In this document: in pieces, positions 24,922 through 34,097 of the stretch
Position numbering within the stretch: position 1 is the stretch's first letter
Layout of the letters: each line of letters opens with the position of its first letter
NCBI RefSeq assembly: GCF_009600885.1
Contig: NZ_VCLA01000197.1
Span: 106,525-170,524, forward strand
Direction of reading: 5' to 3'
Source of the DNA: Streptomyces jumonjinensis
GTDB taxonomy: Bacteria; Actinomycetota; Actinomycetes; Streptomycetales; Streptomycetaceae
Length of the DNA: 64,000 nucleotides
Notes under the pieces: model-generated
The model's database searches: none
Told to the model about the DNA's origin: nothing
What the model saw: the letters and a program-made list of their open reading frames with translations, nothing else
Translations under genes and position numbers: made by a program

Positions 24922-25121
24922 GCTCTGCGTTGTTCCCCGGGATCGGAACTCCTGTCCGAAGGGAAGGCCACCGGCACGACGGCGCTCCTCAGGACAGGCT
25001 GTCCGGCGAGGCCAGACCCTCGTCGCAGCACTCCGACAGTCTGGGTGGCTACCCCGACGAGGTCATGATTCCCCGGCCGATGACTGCGGCGCTGGTCCTC
25101 ATGGACGGGGGCCAGCTGTGA
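24918..25121 (+). CDS. Small hypothetical protein, 67 aa
   Basis: It overlaps both neighbours by 4 bp (GTGA/ATGA style), which supports translation. The product (including VRREGHRHDGAPQDRLSGEA and DEVMIPRPMTAALVLMDGGQ) is hydrophilic with a short hydrophobic C-terminus. No domain is recognised. Confidence 0.4.
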   Translation: MSSALFPGIGTPVRREGHRHDGAPQDRLSGEARPSSQHSDSLGGYPDEVMIPRPMTAALVLMDGGQL

Positions 25122-25324
25122 AATCGCCTGGTCACGCTCAGCGGGACGACGACGGCCAGGGGTTGATCCACTCTGCTCTTCACCCGGTCCAGTCCCTTCG
25201 CGCCGGTCACAGCCGGTCGCTGAAGGCCAGCGGCTTCGGCCTCGGCCAGCTCGTCGGCATGGCCGTGTCCTTCGGCGGGGTCTGCGGTTGGCTCGTGATC
25301 CAGTTCGCCCCGCACTTCCCATAG
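25118..25324 (+). CDS. Small membrane-anchored protein, 68 aa
   Basis: A GTG start at 25118 overlapping the previous stop. The N-terminal half is hydrophilic. Residues about 43-66 (FGLGQLVGMAVSFGGVCGWL then VIQFAP) form one membrane span at the C-terminus, a tail-anchor layout. The function is unknown. It ends the three-gene unit and is followed directly by a hairpin. Confidence 0.45.
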   Translation: MKSPGHAQRDDDGQGLIHSALHPVQSLRAGHSRSLKASGFGLGQLVGMAVSFGGVCGWLVIQFAPHFP

Positions 25325-25327
25325 GCC

Positions 25328-25370
25328 GGTCGCCTCTCTCGCTCCGCCCCCCTGCGGGCGAGGGGCGACC
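25328..25370. terminator. Hairpin after the 24.4-25.3 kb unit
   Basis: GGTCGCC (25328-25334) pairs with GGCGACC (25364-25370) and CTCGC/GCGAG extends the stem inside. It begins four bases after the preceding stop codon. Confidence 0.5.
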
Positions 25371-25484
25371 TCCAGGAGGCGCCTTCCTCTGCTGCTCCAT
25401 GGCGGCCGACCTCGGGTCGGCCGAAGCGGCATGGCGCACCAGGGGAACTCTCGCCTCCGACCTGCCGCGTAGGCGGCACGAGCT

Positions 25485-25527
25485 GGGGCCCCGGCTGTCA
25501 AGAAGGAGAGCTTGCGGCCGGGGCCCC
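25485..25527 (+). terminator. Strong intrinsic terminator
   Basis: GGGGCCCCGGC (25485-25495) and GCCGGGGCCCC (25517-25527) are exact complements, followed by TTTATC. The region 25371-25562 holds no recognised gene. Confidence 0.6.
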
Positions 25528-25562
25528 TTTATCTCCCCATAGTTAGTCAGCAAGGAGTACCA

Positions 25563-25973
25563 GTGAGTTTGCCGCGTTTCGGCGACCGGACCTTAACCCT
25601 CATGACCGCGAACCTGGAGCACGACGGAGGACCGGACGAGAACGACGCCCCGCCCCGGAAATGGGTGGAAGCCCACGAGGGCATCTTCTCTCCGTTCAAA
25701 CCCGATGTCCTGTTCCGGCAGGAGGCGACCCACAGCCATTTCCACGGCCGCCGCCGACTGCACGCCGCAGAGCGGATTCTCGGCACGAGGAGCTTCCTCA
25801 GCGAGCCGCGCGCCAGCCGGAACGCCACCGCCCTGTTCGTCCGGCCCGACCTCTTCGACGTGCACGCCCACTTCGAGCACCGGGACCCGTGGAGGACACC
25901 GCCGACGAACATCGTCGCCCAGCTACGGGGAGCGCGGAACCCGCTGGTGCTGCTGCCGGTGGGGGGTGCCTGA
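25563..25973 (+). pseudogene. Endonuclease/exonuclease/phosphatase-like protein, truncated
   Basis: GTG 25563 gives 136 aa with the N-terminal half of an EEP-fold protein: the metal-site strand TLMTANLEHDGG, FKPDVLFRQEATHSH (catalytic Glu) and NATALFVRPDLFDV. Relatives run to about 280-300 aa and contain the catalytic His/Asp motifs in the second half. Here the frame ends at PLVLLPVGGA and the remainder is missing. It is therefore probably an inactive remnant. Its stop overlaps the next small ORF. Confidence 0.6.
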
Positions 25974-26140
25974 TGCCGATCACGTCCTGGCTGGTCAGAA
26001 CGCTGGTGGAACTGCTGACCACGGACACCGGGGGTTCCGGTGATCCGTACACGATCCTGGTGACGCTCCCGTACTGGAAGGGGATCGCCCGGTTCTTCGG
26101 GTCCCTGGCACCGGTGCGATTCACGGTGGAGGGCTTGTGA
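25973..26140 (+). CDS. Small hypothetical protein, 55 aa
   Basis: This ORF begins at a TGATG overlap with the EEP remnant and ends at a TGATG overlap with the XRE gene. The product (MPITSWLVRTLVELLTTDTG then PYTILVTLPYWKGIARFFGS) has no known domain. The double coupling favours a real gene, but it may be a by-product of gene decay. Confidence 0.35.
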   Translation: MPITSWLVRTLVELLTTDTGGSGDPYTILVTLPYWKGIARFFGSLAPVRFTVEGL

Positions 26141-27018
26141 TGCCCGGCGGGAGCACGCTCTCCCTTCCCTCGGCTCCGGTCACTCGGCCGGACGGCGACG
26201 TGCTGGTGGTCCCGTCGGCCGGCGCTCAGATGGTGGGGACGTACCTGCGGGCCCAGCGCCGACGGCGCGGACTGCTGCTGAGGGACACGGCGCGGGCGAT
26301 TCGGTGGACGAGCGGCGCGACGGCCCAGCTGGAGGCGGGCCACACAGTGCCGTCCGCGAGCGTCCTTGAGCGCCTGCTGAAGCTCTACGAGATCCCTGGC
26401 CCGGACGACGACGTACGGCGGCTCTGGGAGCTGGCGCACGGCGGCGGGGATTACGCCGTCGATATCGACCCCGGCTGGTTCGAGCGGGTGGCCGCCTGCG
26501 AGTTCGAGGCGGACCGGATCATCACCTTCTCCGCCTGGGGCATCCCGCACCTCGTGCAGACCGAGGGATACGCGACCCGCTGGTGGACGAACACCCCCGT
26601 CGGGCACGTACCGCCCCCGGATGCCATCGCCGCCCGGCCCCTTACCGGCGACCACGACAAGGAACTCGTCCTCCTGCTGGAAGAGACCGTCCTGCTGCGG
26701 AGGACCGACAGCGCGGTCATGGCGGAGCAGCTCGATCACCTCCTCCACCTCGTGCGGCACACCCGTACCAGCGTCCGGATCGTTCCCCTGCACGCGGGGG
26801 TCACTCCGCCCCACGGCGCGCTCACCGTGCTCGGACTGCCCAACGGACGCTGCCTGCACGTGGAAGAGGCCGCCGCGACCGTCTACTGCACGGGCCGCCC
26901 CGCCGCCCGGCTCCAGACGGTCATCGACTCGGCGCTCGCCGCCGCACTCCCGGTGGCCGCCAGCCTCGACCTGATCCGCCAGACGCGTGCGGCGTGCGCG
27001 AGGGAGGCGGCACGGTGA
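26140..27018 (+). CDS. XRE-family regulator with DUF5753 domain
   Basis: A 292-aa protein. The HTH is at about 35-85 (YLRAQRRRRGLLLRDTARAI then TSGATAQLEAGHTVPSASV). The DUF5753 domain covers about 105-285 (ACEFEADRIITFSAWGIPHL, VMAEQLDHLLHLVRHTRTSV, IVPLHAGVTPPHGALTVLGL). It lies 350 bp upstream of the lanthipeptide precursor on the same strand and could be its regulator. No DUF397 gene follows directly. The start could be ATG 26140 or GTG 26137. Confidence 0.85.
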   Translation: MPGGSTLSLPSAPVTRPDGDVLVVPSAGAQMVGTYLRAQRRRRGLLLRDTARAIRWTSGATAQLEAGHTVPSASVLERLLKLYEIPGPDDDVRRLWELAHGGGDYAVDIDPGWFERVAACEFEADRIITFSAWGIPHLVQTEGYATRWWTNTPVGHVPPPDAIAARPLTGDHDKELVLLLEETVLLRRTDSAVMAEQLDHLLHLVRHTRTSVRIVPLHAGVTPPHGALTVLGLPNGRCLHVEEAAATVYCTGRPAARLQTVIDSALAAALPVAASLDLIRQTRAACAREAAR

Positions 27019-27191
27019 CCGCCCGGACACTCAAACGACTGCCCATTCCACGCCAGGCAGCGGGACGGTGCTGTGGGCCCACCGCAGCAACCAATCGACT
27101 TCGGCCATCCTCGACCGTCGTACCGACGGAATCAGGGCATCCCGGCCTCTTCGCCTTGCAGGCTCTCCAAGAGAGCGGTCCGCCTGGTTAG
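27015..27191 (+). pseudogene. Possible ArsR-family remnant
   Basis: A 58-aa frame starting at the GTGA overlap with the XRE gene. Its beginning (TARTLKRLPIPRQAAGRCCG) resembles the N-terminus of ArsR-type metalloregulators with a vicinal Cys pair. The expected winged-helix part is not present in this frame; short ArsR-like fragments occur in other frames up to about 27300. I read the 27015-27300 stretch as decayed, with low certainty. Confidence 0.3.
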
Positions 27192-27371
27192 CCTCCCCCG
27201 CGTAGGCCGGCATCCCAGCCCACGCATAACGGCCCCGGCCTGGTGTCGCGGGTCTCCAGGAAGCCGGGATACCTCAAGCAGCATGTCTGCTCACATCTCC
27301 TGACCCGCCTGTAACCACAAGCGGATCAGGTCCACAAGAGCACATCCACATCCCCTAACAGAGGATTCGAG

Positions 27372-27554
27372 ATGGATACGACAGCGAGCGACATATTCCT
27401 CGACCCGGGTCCCGGCGAGACGTCTGAGGCACCTGAAGGCTTCGAGCTGGACATCACCCTCCTGGAGCTGGCAGACCCGGCGGTCCTGGTCAACATGACC
27501 GACGACGGCTGTGGAACCACCTGCGCAAAGACCACCTGCATCAGCGCCGCCTGA
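27372..27554 (+). CDS. FxLD-family lanthipeptide precursor
   Basis: A 60-aa precursor with AGAGGA upstream of ATG 27372. The leader is acidic and contains the family motif F-E-L-D at residues 24-27 (GFELDITLLELADPA). The core at the C-terminus (NMTDDGCGTTCAKTTCISAA) has Cys 47, 51 and 56 and several Thr/Ser for dehydration, so up to three thioether rings are possible. Asp44/Asp45 are candidate targets of the FxLD-system methyltransferase encoded downstream. LanB and LanC follow on the same strand. This is a class I lanthipeptide; the mature structure is not known. Confidence 0.92.
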   Translation: MDTTASDIFLDPGPGETSEAPEGFELDITLLELADPAVLVNMTDDGCGTTCAKTTCISAA

Positions 27555-27565
27555 CGTTCCTCGTC

Positions 27566-27615
27566 GGCCGGGCGCCACCGTGTGCCGAGTCCAGTGCCCA
27601 CGGCGGCGTCCGGCC
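27566..27615 (+). terminator. Attenuator-like hairpin between precursor and LanB
   Basis: GCCGGGCGCCACCGTG (27567-27582) pairs with CACGGCGGCGTCCGGC (27599-27614), with one G-T wobble and one mismatch and an outer G-C. Such a stem after a RiPP precursor gene typically gives more precursor than enzyme transcript. Confidence 0.6.
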
Positions 27616-27642
27616 GTCATTCATCCAACTCGGGAGGTACCT

Positions 27643-30600
27643 GTGCGAACAGCTAGCGGTGACGCGACTTTCCGGTCCACAGGCCAGGCAATGGTCCGTT
27701 CCGTCCCCCATGCCACGCTGGACGTTCCATCCTGGCCTGATCTCACCGGTTCCGACGACGAGCGCGCCAGACAGCAAGTGGACTGGCTCCGGCAGGTATG
27801 GGTGAGCTCCGATATCGCGGTCGCCATCAGCCACGCCAGCCCCGAACTCGCTCGGCAAGTCAAGGGGCTGTGTTCCGCAGACCTTCCCCGGGCACGGGAG
27901 GCGCGACGGGCGACCCTGTCAGTGGCCCGCTATCTCCTCCGGATGACCGGTCGGCCAACGCCGACCGGGCTCCTTGCCGGGGTGTTCCCCGCGGTGTTCG
28001 GCGCGGATCCATATCTTCATTGGGGCTCCGAACACCGGGCAGTGGCCAGGGCCGACGCAGGTTGGCTGGCAACCGTCGCCGACCAGGCAGAAGGGTCACC
28101 CGGAGCGCTGGAACAGCTTCTCGTGGTGACGAACTCCACCCTGCTGGTGCGTGGAGACCGTGTGATCGTCCCGTACCGGCTCCTCCCCGGTGACCGGGCA
28201 AAGGCAGCGGAGGTATCGCTCCTGAACACCGCTCCGGTACAGGTCGCACTCGAATCGGCCCGCGCACCGATCCGCTACAAGGACCTGAGCGAGAAGATCG
28301 GGGCCAGTTTCCCCACGGCCTCGGCCAAGAGCGTGGTCAAGCTGCTCATCGAGCTGGTCATGCACCGCGCGCTGATCACCAGTGTCCACGCACCCGGAAC
28401 CGAGCCCGACGCCCTGGGACATTTGTTAGGTCGGCTGATGAGGGACGGTGCCTTGGAGCTGACACCCTTCACCGATCTCCTGGAGATCCACAGGCTCCTG
28501 GAGCTACACCACCGGGTACCGGCCCGCGAAGCCCGGAACATCCGCGCGGAGGCGGCCGTGCGCATGCGCCGACTGGCCCGGTCCCGACGGCATCCGGTCG
28601 CGTTGGACCTCATGCTCGACGCGGATGCCGTCCTTCCAACGGAAGTCGCCCGTGAGGCGGAGCATGCCGCCCTGCTCCTGGCCCGACTGAGCAGCGCACC
28701 ACATGGAACGCACATGTGGCAGGACTACCACCGGCGCTTCTACGAACGGTTCGGCACGGGATCCCTCGTGCCGGTCCTCGATGTCGTCGCGGACAGCGGT
28801 ATCGGCTGGCCCGCGGGCTACCCGGGCACACAGGAGTCGGAGCCACGGCCGGAGCGTACGCGGCGCGATGAGAGGCTGCTGAGCCTCGCGCAGGCAGCCG
28901 CGCTGGACGGCCGCAGGGAGATCGTCCTCGATCAGGCACTGCTGGCCGACCTGACACCGGACAGCAAAGGGGAGGCCCGGTTGCCTTCCCACCTGGAGTT
29001 ATGTGGCCGTCTGTACGCCTCTGACCTGGAAGCGATACAGCTCGGAGAGTTCTGGCTCGCCGTCACCTCGGTGTCCCGGGCGTCCGGGGTGCTGACCGGA
29101 CGGTTCCTGGGTGCTCTTGATCCGAAGAGTCGAGATCAGTTCGTCTCCGATCTCGCCGATCTGCCGGGAAGTGACCCGGAGACGGTGTGCGCGCAGTTGT
29201 CCTTCCCCCCGTTGGATCCGGCAACAGCACATGTGACCCGAACGGTCCGGACCCTCCCGACCGTGATCACTCTCGCCGAGCACCGGGACACCGCGCCATC
29301 GGATGTCCTCACCGTGGAAGACCTCGCGGTGGGGTGCGATGGCCACCGGCTGTACTTGGCCGCCCCCGCACTCGGTAAGCGGGTGGAAGCATGGGGGATG
29401 CACGCACTGAATCTGCGTCGGCATACTCCACCGCTCGCCCGGTTCCTGACCGAACTCTCCCGGGCCGGGTGCGTCCAGGTCACCGATTTCGACTGGGGTG
29501 CGGCGACCGGGCTGCCTTTTCTGCCGCGGCTACGGTCGGGCCGCGTCGTGCTTTCACCAGCTCGATGGCGGTTGAACTCTTCTGAGCTGCCCGAACGAGC
29601 CGCGCCTTGGACGGCGTGGGACACAGCCCTGTCCGAGTGGCGTTCCCGTCGCCGTCTGCCGAGCTCCGTGCATCTGGCGGACGGCGATGGGCGGCTCCCG
29701 CTCGATCTGGACGAGACCGGGCACCGGGTGCTGTTACGGGAGCATCTGCTCGCCCACCACAACGCGGTTCTTGAGGAAGCACCGTCCAGCGCTGACACCG
29801 GGTGGTGTGAAGGCCGTGCACACGAGATCGTCATCCCATTGTGTGTCCGGCAGTCGGCAGGGTGGCCGCCACTGCCGCGCCCGACGACGAAGCGGATCGT
29901 CCGACGCGACCACGGCCACGCCCCGGGTGTCTCCCCGGTTCTGTTCGCCAAGCTCTACGGCGACGGGCAGCGCCAGAACGAGATCCTCGCCAGACGGCTA
30001 CCCGATCTCTTCTCCCTGTGGGGGGAGGACCAGCCGACATGGTGGTTCATACGATTCCGCGAGGGCCGTGACGACTCCATACGATTACGTATCGCACTTC
30101 CCGACGCAGGGCAGACCGCATTCGCCGAGGCAGCCCGACGCGTGAGCGATTGGGCTGACGGGCTGTGCAAGGCCCGCTTGCTCCGGGAAGTGGCCTACGC
30201 GACCTCCCACCCCGAAACCGGCCGCTGGGGTTCCGGAGAAGCTCTGTCTGCCGCCGAGACCGTGTTCGCTGCCGACTCCCGTGCTGTCCTCGTTCAGCTC
30301 GGTCAAACCGCACGCCCTCACCCTCAAGCACTTGCCGCGGCGCACTTCACCGCCATCACGACCGCGTTCGCCGGCAGTGTCGAGACAGGGATGGAGTGGC
30401 TGCTCAACCACGTCCCGGCGACCTCCACCGCAACGGTGCCGCGTCCGGTGTTCTCCCAAGCCGTCCGGCTAGCGGATCCGCGTAGTGGCTTCCGGGCCCT
30501 GCGCCGGACTCCTGGTGGAGCCTCCATCGTCGGCGCATGGTCGGAACGGTCCGCCGCACTGGCCGGCTACCGCGCTCATCTCCCCGGGCCGGGCACCGAG

Positions 30601-30750
30601 GGCATCGACCCAGACGCCGCCTTGGGCTCCCTGCTGCACACCCACTTCCTCCGCGCGTACGGCATCGATCCCGAAGCGAAGTCCGCCTGCTTGTACCTGG
30701 CCCGGGCAGCGGCCCTCGCCTTCACCGCCCGCGAAAGGGGCCGCTCATGA
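27643..30750 (+). CDS. lanB: Class I lanthipeptide dehydratase (LanB)
   Basis: A 1035-aa protein that dehydrates Ser/Thr in the precursor core by the glutamyl-tRNA-dependent mechanism. The N-terminal glutamylation domain runs to about residue 700 (VARYLLRMTGRPTPTGLLAG, FYERFGTGSLVPVLDVV, QAAALDGRREIVLD). The C-terminal elimination (SpaB_C) domain follows (DQPTWWFIRFREGRDDSIRL, LLREVAYATSHPETGRWGSG). Both halves are in one chain at full length. GTG 27643 has GGGAGGT upstream and excludes an unconserved Pro-rich extension. It overlaps the cyclase gene by 4 bp. Confidence 0.92.
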   Translation: MRTASGDATFRSTGQAMVRSVPHATLDVPSWPDLTGSDDERARQQVDWLRQVWVSSDIAVAISHASPELARQVKGLCSADLPRAREARRATLSVARYLLRMTGRPTPTGLLAGVFPAVFGADPYLHWGSEHRAVARADAGWLATVADQAEGSPGALEQLLVVTNSTLLVRGDRVIVPYRLLPGDRAKAAEVSLLNTAPVQVALESARAPIRYKDLSEKIGASFPTASAKSVVKLLIELVMHRALITSVHAPGTEPDALGHLLGRLMRDGALELTPFTDLLEIHRLLELHHRVPAREARNIRAEAAVRMRRLARSRRHPVALDLMLDADAVLPTEVAREAEHAALLLARLSSAPHGTHMWQDYHRRFYERFGTGSLVPVLDVVADSGIGWPAGYPGTQESEPRPERTRRDERLLSLAQAAALDGRREIVLDQALLADLTPDSKGEARLPSHLELCGRLYASDLEAIQLGEFWLAVTSVSRASGVLTGRFLGALDPKSRDQFVSDLADLPGSDPETVCAQLSFPPLDPATAHVTRTVRTLPTVITLAEHRDTAPSDVLTVEDLAVGCDGHRLYLAAPALGKRVEAWGMHALNLRRHTPPLARFLTELSRAGCVQVTDFDWGAATGLPFLPRLRSGRVVLSPARWRLNSSELPERAAPWTAWDTALSEWRSRRRLPSSVHLADGDGRLPLDLDETGHRVLLREHLLAHHNAVLEEAPSSADTGWCEGRAHEIVIPLCVRQSAGWPPLPRPTTKRIVRRDHGHAPGVSPVLFAKLYGDGQRQNEILARRLPDLFSLWGEDQPTWWFIRFREGRDDSIRLRIALPDAGQTAFAEAARRVSDWADGLCKARLLREVAYATSHPETGRWGSGEALSAAETVFAADSRAVLVQLGQTARPHPQALAAAHFTAITTAFAGSVETGMEWLLNHVPATSTATVPRPVFSQAVRLADPRSGFRALRRTPGGASIVGAWSERSAALAGYRAHLPGPGTEGIDPDAALGSLLHTHFLRAYGIDPEAKSACLYLARAAALAFTARERGRS

Positions 30751-31976
30751 CCCCGGAGGAAGCCATGGCCGTCGCCGACCGACTGGCACGGCCGGACGCA
30801 CCCCACCTGCCCTCGAACGAGGCGTGGTGGGCCCAGTCACTTGCCCACGGTGCCCCCGGGATCGCCCTGCTCCACATCGAACTGGCGGCAGCCGGTCTGA
30901 GACCCTGGCGACGAGCCCAGGACTGGCTGAGCGTGGCGGCGGCCTCCCCCATCACATCCGGCTCGGGCACAGCCCTTTTCTACGGAGCGCCGGCCGTCGC
31001 CTACGCGCTCGCGGCAACCGCCGCCGTACGCCCTGCCGCGTACAGAAGTGCCCTGGAGGCGCTGGACACGCAGATCGCTGTGGACGCGCACCGTCGAGTG
31101 ATGGCGGCAAACGCCCGGATCCACGCAGGGCTCTTGCCGGAACTGGCCGAGTTCGACGCGATTCGCGGTCTGGCGGGAATCGGCGCGTACCTGCTGTGGC
31201 GCGATCCAGGCGGGAGCGCGGTGAGGGCAGTTCTCGACTACCTGGTACGCCTCGTGGACCCGCTGAGTGCCGACGGGATACCAGTGCCAGGGTGGTGGAC
31301 CGATACCGGGCCCACCGGGCGCCCGGATGATGAGTTCCCCGGCGGTCACGGCAACGCGGGCATGGCTCACGGCATCAGCGGGCCTCTCGCACTCCTCGCC
31401 CTCGCTGCCCGGCAGGAGATCACCGTGCCGGGTCAGCTCGACGCCATCGCCTCCATCTGCGCCTGGCTGGACTCCTGGCGCATCGAAACAGAGGCCGGCT
31501 CCCGCTGGCCATACATGATCACCCGTGAGGAGCTGGCTGTGCGGGCCACCCATCCACACCACAGTGGGGCGAGGAGACGTCCGTCCTGGTGCTACGGAAC
31601 GGCGGGGCTGGCCCGCGCGCAACAACTCGCCGCGCTCGTCTCCGGCGATTCCGAACGCAGCCGAATAGCCGAGGAAGCCCTCGTCGGCGCCCTCACCGAC
31701 CCGGCCCAGTTGTCCGCGACCACCGACGGGTCCCTCTGTCATGGCTTCGCCGGACTCGCCCGGATCACCGCCCGTGCTTCGGCCGACGCCACCGAACCGA
31801 TAGCAGCGCAGCTGCGAGCGCTGATCCCAGGTCTGCTGGCCGCCATGGGGCGCCCAACCGACAGAGAGTCCCCGGGTCTGCTGGAAGGCGCCGCGGGCAC
31901 TGCCCTGGCTGCCCTTGCCCCGGCTGGCGAGCCCACACCCTCGTCCACATGGGACACCTGTCTCCTCATCACCTGA
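30747..31976 (+). CDS. lanC: Lanthipeptide cyclase (LanC)
   Basis: A 409-aa LanC-like zinc enzyme that adds Cys thiols to the dehydrated residues. Zinc ligands are in SWCYGTAG (Cys) and LCHGFAG (Cys-His). The alpha-toroid repeats show GLAGIGAYLLWRD, GGHGNAGMAHGISGPLALLA and EGAAGTALAALAPA. ATG 30747 overlaps the LanB stop. With LanB it completes the class I machinery for the FxLD precursor. No dedicated protease or transporter is visible in the cluster. Confidence 0.92.
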   Translation: MTPEEAMAVADRLARPDAPHLPSNEAWWAQSLAHGAPGIALLHIELAAAGLRPWRRAQDWLSVAAASPITSGSGTALFYGAPAVAYALAATAAVRPAAYRSALEALDTQIAVDAHRRVMAANARIHAGLLPELAEFDAIRGLAGIGAYLLWRDPGGSAVRAVLDYLVRLVDPLSADGIPVPGWWTDTGPTGRPDDEFPGGHGNAGMAHGISGPLALLALAARQEITVPGQLDAIASICAWLDSWRIETEAGSRWPYMITREELAVRATHPHHSGARRRPSWCYGTAGLARAQQLAALVSGDSERSRIAEEALVGALTDPAQLSATTDGSLCHGFAGLARITARASADATEPIAAQLRALIPGLLAAMGRPTDRESPGLLEGAAGTALAALAPAGEPTPSSTWDTCLLIT

Positions 31977-32007
31977 TCCACCCACCGAAGAAGGGAAAAC
32001 GGACCTG

Positions 32008-34092
32008 ATGGTGTCCGACTACACCTGGCCCCAGCGCCTGGTCGAGTTCACTCGCACGGCCGAGACAGAGCAGACCGCGGCCCGGGAGATCGCACCCGCC
32101 CTGAACACGGTCTCGGACGTCGGCGTTCGGAGGACCTGGTGGTTCATCCGTAAGTCTCCGGCGTGGCGGATCCGCTTCAGGCCCGAAGACGCGGACCTGT
32201 CTGTGGTAGACGATCTTCTCGACGGGCTGAGGGTCGGGGGCCACATCACGAACTGGACCCCCAGCATCTACGAGCCCGAAACCCTCGCCTTCGGTGGTGA
32301 AGACGCGATGGAGGCAGCCCACATCCTCTTCCATCACGACAGCCGGTACTTCCTCGAACGTGAACTCGATGGTGCGAGGCAGGGCCTGGGACAGAAGGGC
32401 ACCACAACGCTGTTGTTCAGCGCCATGCTGCGGGCTGCCGGTCTGGATTGGTACGAACAGGGTGACGTCTGGGCAAGGATCGCCGTACTTCGACCGGCCA
32501 AACTCGCCCACCCGGTGCCCCCTGAGCAGTCTGCCGAACTGGACAGGGCAGTCCGCCGCCTGATGACGGCCGACTCCCGCAGCGTTCCCGGCGTTCTGTC
32601 CGATGAATGGTTGACTGCCTTCGAATCAGCAGGCCAAGCCTTGGCCGCCCTCGCCAGGAAAGGCCGACTGGGACGCGGCATCCGCGCGGTCCTCGCCCAT
32701 CACTTCATCTTCCATGCGAACCGTGTCGGTCTCACAGCAGCCGATCAGGCGAGTCTGGCAAAGCTGGCTACGGAACACATCTTCCACGCGCCCGACCGGC
32801 CGAATTCCTCCGGCGCTTCGCCCGTCGCCACTAGGGTCCGCGACATGACGACCGCCGTAGGTGACAGCTCCACTTCCGCTCAAGACCTCCGCAACACCCT
32901 GGCCGACAAACTGCGATCCGCAGGGAACCTTCGCACCTCCGCCGTGGAGACCGCACTCCGCGCCGTACCTCGGCACCTCTTCCTGCCCGGCGTGTCCATG
33001 GCGGATGCATACGCTGACGAACCCATCTACACCAAGCACGACCGCAGTGGTGCCCGCATCAGTGCCGCCTCCCAGCCGGCCATCGTCGCCATGATGCTCG
33101 AACAACTCCAGCTCGAACCCGGGCACCGAGTCCTCGAACTGGGCGCGGGCACCGGCTACAACGCCGCCCTGATGGCGTCCATCGTCGGCCCCAGCGGACA
33201 CGTCACGACCATCGATATCGATGAAGATCTGGTGGAGGACGCGCGCAAGCACCTCGCTGCCGCAGCGATCACCGGTACGGATGTCGTCCTCGCGGACGGG
33301 GCACTCGGACACTCCGACGCGGCCCCGTATGACCGCGTCATTGCCACCGTCGGTGCTTTCGAGACACCGACGGCGTGGCTGGAGCAGCTCGCCCCCGGCG
33401 GGAGGCTCGTCGTTCCTCTCCGGTTGGCCGGTGCCGCATCCCGCAGCGTCATCTTCGAACGCGGCGAGAATGGGTGGAGCAGTCTGGGCAGCGAGATGAA
33501 TGTGTTCATGCCCCTGCGCGGTATCGGCGACGACTCACGACGTCTGATCGACCTCGCCGGGACCGGAGAGATCATGCTCCAGACCCATAAGGACAACACC
33601 TCCGCCACCGATACCACCACCCTCGTCGGGGTCCTGGAGACGCCCCGCCATGAGTTCTGGACCGGCGTCCACTTCGTGCCGATGGAGTCATTCGAGTGGC
33701 TCGATCTCTGGCTGGCCTGTCGGCTGCCCAATCCGATCATGCGCATGGAGGTCGAGCCCGGCACGAAGAGCAGCGAACTCGTCACGCCCATGTTCCCCAC
33801 CATGGCCATGGCCACCACCTCCGCGGGCGGAAGCCTCGCCTACCTCACCATCCGCCCCGCAAAGCCCGCTGAAGACGGTGGAAGGCGATACGAAGTCGGC
33901 GTCGTGGGCCATGGACCGAAGGCCATCAGCCTCGCCGAACAAGTGGGCCAGGAGATCACCACCTGGAACACGGACTTCCGCACTCGGAGCGTCCGCTTCG
34001 AAATTCCCGACACTCCCAGGACAGAAGCCCCGGGCACCGGACGTTTCGTTCTAGACCGCCCCAACCATCCCATCACCATCATCTGGGAGTAA
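32008..34092 (+). CDS. FxLD-system O-methyltransferase with SpaB_C-like N-terminal domain
   Basis: A 694-aa two-domain enzyme. The N-terminal ~270 residues resemble the thiopeptide/lantibiotic SpaB_C domain (VRRTWWFIRKSPAWRIRFRP, GLDWYEQGDVWARIAVLRP). The C-terminal ~400 residues are a protein-L-isoaspartate O-methyltransferase-like domain with SAM motif LELGAGTGYNAALMASIVGP and FLPGVSMADAYADEPIYTK. This is the architecture annotated as methyltransferase, FxLD system. It is expected to methylate an Asp side chain of the lanthipeptide, which can close to aspartimide. ATG 32008 follows GAAGGG; the upstream extension is read-through from the LanC region. Confidence 0.88.
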   Translation: MVSDYTWPQRLVEFTRTAETEQTAAREIAPALNTVSDVGVRRTWWFIRKSPAWRIRFRPEDADLSVVDDLLDGLRVGGHITNWTPSIYEPETLAFGGEDAMEAAHILFHHDSRYFLERELDGARQGLGQKGTTTLLFSAMLRAAGLDWYEQGDVWARIAVLRPAKLAHPVPPEQSAELDRAVRRLMTADSRSVPGVLSDEWLTAFESAGQALAALARKGRLGRGIRAVLAHHFIFHANRVGLTAADQASLAKLATEHIFHAPDRPNSSGASPVATRVRDMTTAVGDSSTSAQDLRNTLADKLRSAGNLRTSAVETALRAVPRHLFLPGVSMADAYADEPIYTKHDRSGARISAASQPAIVAMMLEQLQLEPGHRVLELGAGTGYNAALMASIVGPSGHVTTIDIDEDLVEDARKHLAAAAITGTDVVLADGALGHSDAAPYDRVIATVGAFETPTAWLEQLAPGGRLVVPLRLAGAASRSVIFERGENGWSSLGSEMNVFMPLRGIGDDSRRLIDLAGTGEIMLQTHKDNTSATDTTTLVGVLETPRHEFWTGVHFVPMESFEWLDLWLACRLPNPIMRMEVEPGTKSSELVTPMFPTMAMATTSAGGSLAYLTIRPAKPAEDGGRRYEVGVVGHGPKAISLAEQVGQEITTWNTDFRTRSVRFEIPDTPRTEAPGTGRFVLDRPNHPITIIWE

Positions 34093-34097
34093 TCGGG

